NCBI RefSeq assembly: GCF_905220565.1
Contig: NC_059402.1
Coordinates: 1,055,501 to 1,119,500 of the forward strand
Origin: Melitaea cinxia
Lineage: Eukaryota > Arthropoda > Insecta > Lepidoptera > Nymphalidae
Direction: 5' to 3'
Length of the DNA stretch: 64,000 nucleotides
The translations under genes were made by a program, and so were the position numbers. Below are positions 60,001-64,000 of the stretch, in pieces. Position 1 is the first letter of the stretch. The number at the start of each line of letters is the position of its first letter. The notes under the pieces were generated by a model, which saw only the letters and a program-made list of their open reading frames with translations, was not told where the DNA came from and made no database searches.

Positions 60001-61465
60001 ATTACATAACAAAATTTTTAAACTTCCAAGAAATGTATCTTAATAATATGTATAATAAAACATGTAACTCACCAACAATAAAGTACTTCAATTGTCCAAG
60101 CTTCTTCTGGAAATCACGTCCGAAAACAGCAATTTGACCATCATATCTGGAACCAGTGGGCTTGCAGTTCTCTTCAGTTAAGTTGGAACGGTCCTTGGGG
60201 AGACACTCAATTGCATCTAAGTAAAGCCATTGTACTATAGGGTGGAACTTTCCGGTGCAGGCCTTCATTACTTCCTGAGCGACCACTCCACCGATTGCAG
60301 CGTTCATTGGATTTAAGTCACCAGCTGATGTCTGAAATGTTTAAATAGTTATGAAGTGGGATATTGTTTAAATGTTTCTCTTTAATTGTGCATTCGGCTG
60401 ATTGGTCATGAGCACATGCGATGGTGGTCTATGTTATGCCATATTACATAGAGCAACTGCTCTATATAATACGACGCTGAAGACCGATATACGGATAGAG
60501 CACACATATTTTTTACAAAAAATCATGAATACTAATCATAATAGATTTAAAATTACATATTCAAGTGATTTTGTATTATATGTGTGTTTAATAAACACAA
60601 ATTATCTCAAACAGATTGTAAAACAATTATATCTTTTCTAACTAATAATATATACCAAATAATAATTCATCATCATCATCATTTCAACCTATTGCAGTCC
60701 ACTGCTGGACATAGGCCTCCACAAGTTCGCGCCATTTTTGGTTTCATGTGTGCTGCCCATAGTCACCACGGTGGGCAGGTGGGTTGTTGACCGCAGTGCT
60801 GACTTTGTCACACCTAAGACGCTGCTGCCCGTCTTCGGCCTGTGTATTTCAAAGCCAGCAGTTGGATGGTTATCCCGCCATCGGTTGTCTTTATAAGTTC
60901 CAAGGTGATATTTGAACTGTGTTATCTCTTAATCGCATCTTACGACACTTACGGGAAGAGAGGGGGTGGCTATATTCTTTAATGCCGTAGCCACACAGCC
61001 AAGTATTCAATAATAATTATTCAACATTTAAACACTACAAAAACAAAGTATTACCTTGCAAAATGTGTCCATAAGCTCATTATTAATCTCTATTTCTCCA
61101 GCCTTAAAAAGCTCTTCACTATCGACAATATTTTTTACGTAATCCATGAATTTAGCTGCATCGTCATTACTCCACGGTTTTGGCAGACGACCTTCTCCCG
61201 CCACAAACTTGTGAAGGGCGGTAAACGCCACATGAAGTTGCTGTGGATAGTCCATTTTACCGAAATCGGTGATCAAAAACTCCGCGTTCTTTAGGGACTC
61301 GCTCAAGGGTTTAAAGTTGAGTTTCTTGGGCATCTTCACTTGTGTTACAATGCCTCCGCGAATGTATTTTGAGAGGTTCTTGGTATCACCTATACTGAAG
61401 GTGTATGGTCCGAGCACTTTAATCTTGCGGGGTTCGCATCCATTTAACTCTGTCATACCTTCGAC
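54088..61465 (-). CDS. UBA1: Ubiquitin-activating enzyme E1, C-terminal 798 residues (partial)
   Basis: Seven exons: 61,055-61,465; 60,073-60,331; 57,407-57,582; 56,389-56,610; 55,933-56,184; 55,419-55,724; 54,088-54,858. All junctions are canonical and in phase. UBA1 adenylates ubiquitin with ATP, holds it as a thioester and passes it to E2 enzymes, in cytosol and nucleus. In order: [20 protein letters not shown] (first catalytic half region), the second adenylation domain with [17 protein letters not shown] and [34 protein letters not shown], the catalytic-cysteine motif [32 protein letters not shown], and a last exon with [20 protein letters not shown], the ubiquitin-fold domain and VPYVRYTLP. 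Vertebrate UBA1 is about 1,058 residues, so roughly 260 N-terminal residues, with the inactive adenylation half, lie beyond the window. The first exon here starts after an acceptor (TTTTTAG|GTCGAAGG), not a start codon. Very high similarity to vertebrate UBA1; no defect seen. Confidence 0.97.
54913..55388 (+). repeat. Diverged repeat B in the last UBA1 intron
   Basis: TGCTCAAAATTTGGAGCAGC at the left and GCTTACC-type end (CCATCAGGTGAGCCGTG) with AAAAAAA at the right, separated by about 200 bp of unrelated, locally GC-rich sequence (54,970-55,190). Confidence 0.65.
57742..57813 (-). pseudogene. tRNA-like cloverleaf in a UBA1 intron
   Basis: 72 bp with a perfect 7-bp acceptor stem (CGTTCCA / TGGAACG), a D-arm (GCTTAATTGGCTAGAGC), an anticodon stem CCGAC/GTCGG with loop ACGGTCA (formal anticodon GGT) and a T-arm-like GCGTGTTTGAATCCCGC with one mismatch. 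Position 33 is C instead of the nearly universal U, so a functional tRNA is unlikely. Neighbouring sequence recurs at 42,712, so it is probably a dispersed tRNA-derived repeat. Confidence 0.55.
58213..58376 (+). repeat. Repeat B, 3'-truncated, in UBA1 intron
   Basis: AACTGAGGTAGGGCTCAGTA to CCAGAGCTCCTGGGGGAAAG; the 3' half and A-tail are missing. Confidence 0.8.
58420..58664 (-). mobile_element. Helitron-like short element, diverged
   Basis: ACTAGCTGACTCGGCAATGT at the left and GACACGAAAATTTTATATAT at the right: the CTAG end and TC(T)ATATAAAA end of the short F1 element in reverse. Confidence 0.6.
58667..58861 (-). mobile_element. Helitron-like short element F1, complete (about 195 bp)
   Basis: Minus strand runs from TCTTATATATAAAGTTCTCG to GTTTGCTGGGTTAGCTAG. 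It has TC and CTAG termini, no terminal inverted repeats, and no coding frame, and sits directly beside a diverged relative. Confidence 0.65.
59100..59245 (-). repeat. Diverged SINE D-related copy
   Basis: TGTAACGTCCCACAGCTGGG and CATAGACCTC are the SINE D tail in reverse; the head is hard to recognise. Confidence 0.5.
59246..60072. other. Rest of UBA1 intron, nothing recognised
   Basis: AT-rich with T-runs. No exon, RNA or repeat that I can place. Confidence 0.5.
60666..61000 (-). repeat. RTE-derived non-autonomous element, complete, in UBA1 intron
   Basis: Starts with CATC repeats (the GAT tail in reverse), then TGCAGTCCACTGCTGGACAT, and ends at GTGCCGTAGCCACACAGC-like sequence. Both RTE ends are kept, ORF absent. 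It sits only 55 bp from a UBA1 exon. Confidence 0.88.
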
Positions 61466-62157
61466 CTAAAAAGAAAACAAAAATTAAATAAGTTTGCATC
61501 ATATTTAACAGTTTTTCAACACATTTAAATATATTTTGTCTTTGTATTATTCTTTATCGACATAAGCGTCATTATAAAACCAAGAACCAAAAACTGTATT
61601 TAACCAATATAGAGAATAAAATGCTACTACTTTTTTTTACAACCCTCTTTTTCATTCTATATAAAACTATCCAAGTATGTGTTTAAATTGTAATATAAGC
61701 AATATTTAACTAAACACATAAATTGAAATACTTAATATGAACATAAGGGCAGCCATATGACAATTATGTTTTGTAAACAATTACAAATGAGATTAAAAGA
61801 AATATGATTAGAGAAATGTTGCACAATGAATGTGAATTGTGGTGAAATAAATGTTTTCTGTATCGTGTCCTGTACCAAGGTCTCATGAATAATATCATGT
61901 TTCTAGCAATAACTGCCTTTATAAATCTATTTCCATTGTTACTATTTTTGTTTTTGTATCTTTTGCTGGTGTATAACAATAAATATTTAAATATTTAATG
62001 GATTTATTTTAAACCTAATTAATTATATTTAGAGAACATTAATATCAACTATATTAATGAAACTTATCCGAGGGAGACTATTAATAAAAAAGAATAATAT
62101 TTTATAGAAAAAGGAAAAAAATAATTAAAAGTGGTAATATACTATGTGTACTATGCG

Positions 62158-62385
62158 TAACGATCGCTATCAGATATCTATGATAACAACTGGGACCCAC
62201 AGTTTAACATGCTCTCCGAGGCACAGTGGGGAGACCCACAAGGACTGCACAAACACCTAGACCACCGCAAACATCTGTATGGGCAATACAAATGTTTGTC
62301 ATGTGTAGGGATCAAACCCACAATCGCCACAGTAACAGCTAGAAACTAGTGCTGTGACTATTGCGCAAACGCGTCATCAAAAAAA
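62158..62385 (-). repeat. tRNA-headed SINE (type D), diverged
   Basis: AACGATCGCTATCAGATATC and GTGCTGTGACTATTGCGCAA match the long type D copies; the B-box is eroded and the tail is lost. Confidence 0.7.
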
Positions 62386-63134
62386 TATCATTTTAATCAC
62401 TTTTATTAATACCCCACCAATCCCACACAGAATACTATGCCTACTTGATTTAATATAAGTATATAGCTGAGCGTAGATAGATAACTTTTGGGTCTCCTCC
62501 TTGGGCCCTGGGCTGTAAAGCTGTCAGTCCCAGTTGTAATCATAAGCACATGATAACAACTATATTACTCCTGGTAAGGAATATGCCCTACGTGAAAAAA
62601 AAAGCCATTGCCCTGCAGTGGGATATTGCAGGCCCAATGAAACAATCAGATACATAATATAAAGTAAGAGATATATGATATAGAGGGCTTTTGAAAAAGT
62701 AAATGTTAATAAATGCTGCATTACTAATAAAATTTTTAATTTATTTTATAATTTTAGTATCTTGCAGTAGTAAGAACGTAACGCATATTAGTTCTCATTA
62801 AAAAGAGAAAATACTAGACTACCACTGAACAGTATATATATTTATATGGAATGTGTGGGAGTTGTGGAACCAGACATACCTGTAAGTCTGTGTAAAATTA
62901 CAAAACCTCTCTTTTTGATTTTACCACTTGATGAAAAAAAAGTTGAGTTACAGAGCCTTATGCTCATTAAGGCTTAACTGGGTCACTTTTAAGATTCAAA
63001 TAAGAAATTCGATAATTATATGACAAAGCAAAAGATAAGTGTTGATTGTTATCTTGACAAATTTTTGGTTATAAATAAAAGCAAAAAACCTTAAATTTTT
63101 TTTTAAATTTCATTCTTACTGTAAAATCTTATTG

Positions 63135-63425
63135 GAACGATAATTGTGTTTATAAATGAAAAAAAAAGAAGAACTTAAATTTCATTAACAAGTAATACAT
63201 CATAGGAAAATAAAAAAATACTCCAGTAAATACGCATTATCAAAGATTACTCAAAAATTTGTTATCGGATTTCAATCAAATTCAAATGGGACCACAAGAC
63301 AAGCATCAATTTTTGATTAAAACAAGAATAATCAAAATGGGTCTATCGAGTAAATTGTTCTGAGATAACAAATAAATTACATTTAAATTGAGAATCTCCA
63401 ACTATTTTTTAAATTCATTTAAAAA
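63135..63425 (+). repeat. Repeat E copy, diverged
   Basis: ACGATAATTGTGTTTATAAATG start, CAAAGATTACTCAAAAATTT, and GAATAATCAAAATGGGTC; the ends are eroded. Confidence 0.6.
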
Positions 63426-63654
63426 TTAAAGATACTGTCAATTGTTAGTGCTTATCATTTCTTAAAAATAATTTGTGTTTTCAATTACATATGATAAATT
63501 TATAGAGAATTGACTTCTTTCACATAAAAGAAAACATAGGCTATAAAATGACACACAATCAGTGGCGTAGCGTGGTTGTCGGCCGCCCGGGGCGGAAGAA
63601 AATTTTGCCGCCCCCTTATTGAGGTATTTCAATTTAAAGTATACTAAAACTTAC

Positions 63655-63745
63655 TTAGGTGAGTGGCTACGACATATAGAATTTAGCCACCCCCTTTCAT
63701 CCCGTGGGTGTCGTAAGAGGTGAATAAGGGATAGAAAAGTTCCAA
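63655..63745 (+). repeat. RTE 5'-region fragment
   Basis: GAATTTAGCCACCCCC and CCCGTGGGTGTCGTAAGAGG are the RTE 5' end; sequence stops at AAAGTTCCAA and passes into an AAT/AATG simple repeat. Confidence 0.75.
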
Positions 63746-63938
63746 TAATAATAATAATAATGATAAAGCTTTATTTAATTCCATGCAAAATTCATCAATC
63801 CTTATCTCAATTTGCCCAAATCAAAATTTCAATCAATTAAATAACAATACAAAATAATTAATAGTACTTATTAGATTTTATTAGATTAGTGATCATTATT
63901 AAGACATACTATTTCATGTAAAATAAATAAATTAATCT

Positions 63939-64000
63939 AATATATAAAATTCTCGTGTCGCGGTGTTTGCAGTTAAACTCCTCCGAAAGGCTAGACCGAT
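63939..64000 (+). mobile_element. Helitron-like left end, cut by window edge
   Basis: TCTAATATATAAAATTCTCG then TCCTCCGAAAGGCTAGACCG, the left end of the short F1-type element. Confidence 0.55.

Larger units (their letters stand above)
61466..64000. other. UBA1 upstream intron, repeat-rich
   Basis: No earlier UBA1 exon could be found up to the window edge, so this is one intron of at least 2.5 kb or contains the 5' side of the gene in unseen exons. It holds a SINE D copy, a repeat E copy, an RTE 5' fragment and a Helitron-like left end, listed separately. Confidence 0.55.

Overview
The window looks like part of a moth or butterfly (Lepidoptera) genome. It is AT-rich and has small, widely spaced, intron-containing genes. 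Most intergenic and intronic DNA is old and young transposon debris: an RTE-clade LINE, tRNA-headed SINEs, Helitron-like ends, MITEs, and A-tailed retroposons whose styles are familiar from lepidopteran genomes. The order assignment is inference; no species can be named from sequence alone.

Layout. 1-29,100 has no gene I can support and is a mosaic of dispersed repeats, with a 130-bp AT microsatellite and a 282-bp tandem array at 23.3-24.3 kb. A GC-rich first coding exon of an unidentified secreted protein lies on the minus strand at 29,143-29,525. A complete RTE-type LINE (32,031-35,259) has one intact 986-codon ORF and a 10-bp target site duplication, so it is a recent insertion. A five-exon serine protease homologue that has lost catalytic His and Asp follows on the minus strand (35,712-38,276).

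The right third is a housekeeping cluster. Isoprenylcysteine carboxyl methyltransferase (ICMT, minus, 41,286-44,684) and the centriolar capping protein CP110 (plus, 45,654-52,666) are divergent across about 970 bp that probably hold both promoters. CP110 converges with the ubiquitin-activating enzyme UBA1 (minus, 54,088-61,465), of which the C-terminal 798 residues (seven exons) are present; its N-terminal exons lie beyond the right edge. I assembled the exons by hand and every junction keeps phase: ICMT 294 aa, CP110 860 aa, protease homologue 394 aa.

The genes do not form a pathway. Most worth a second look: the triad-deficient protease homologue, a duplicated splice acceptor in the last part of CP110, a TE nest abutting a CP110 exon that lacks a pyrimidine tract, and the family formed by the RTE element, its internally deleted derivatives and a tRNA-headed SINE with a similar 3' tail. 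I saw no CRISPR, rRNA or convincing functional tRNA gene, and no evidence of a wholly new gene system.
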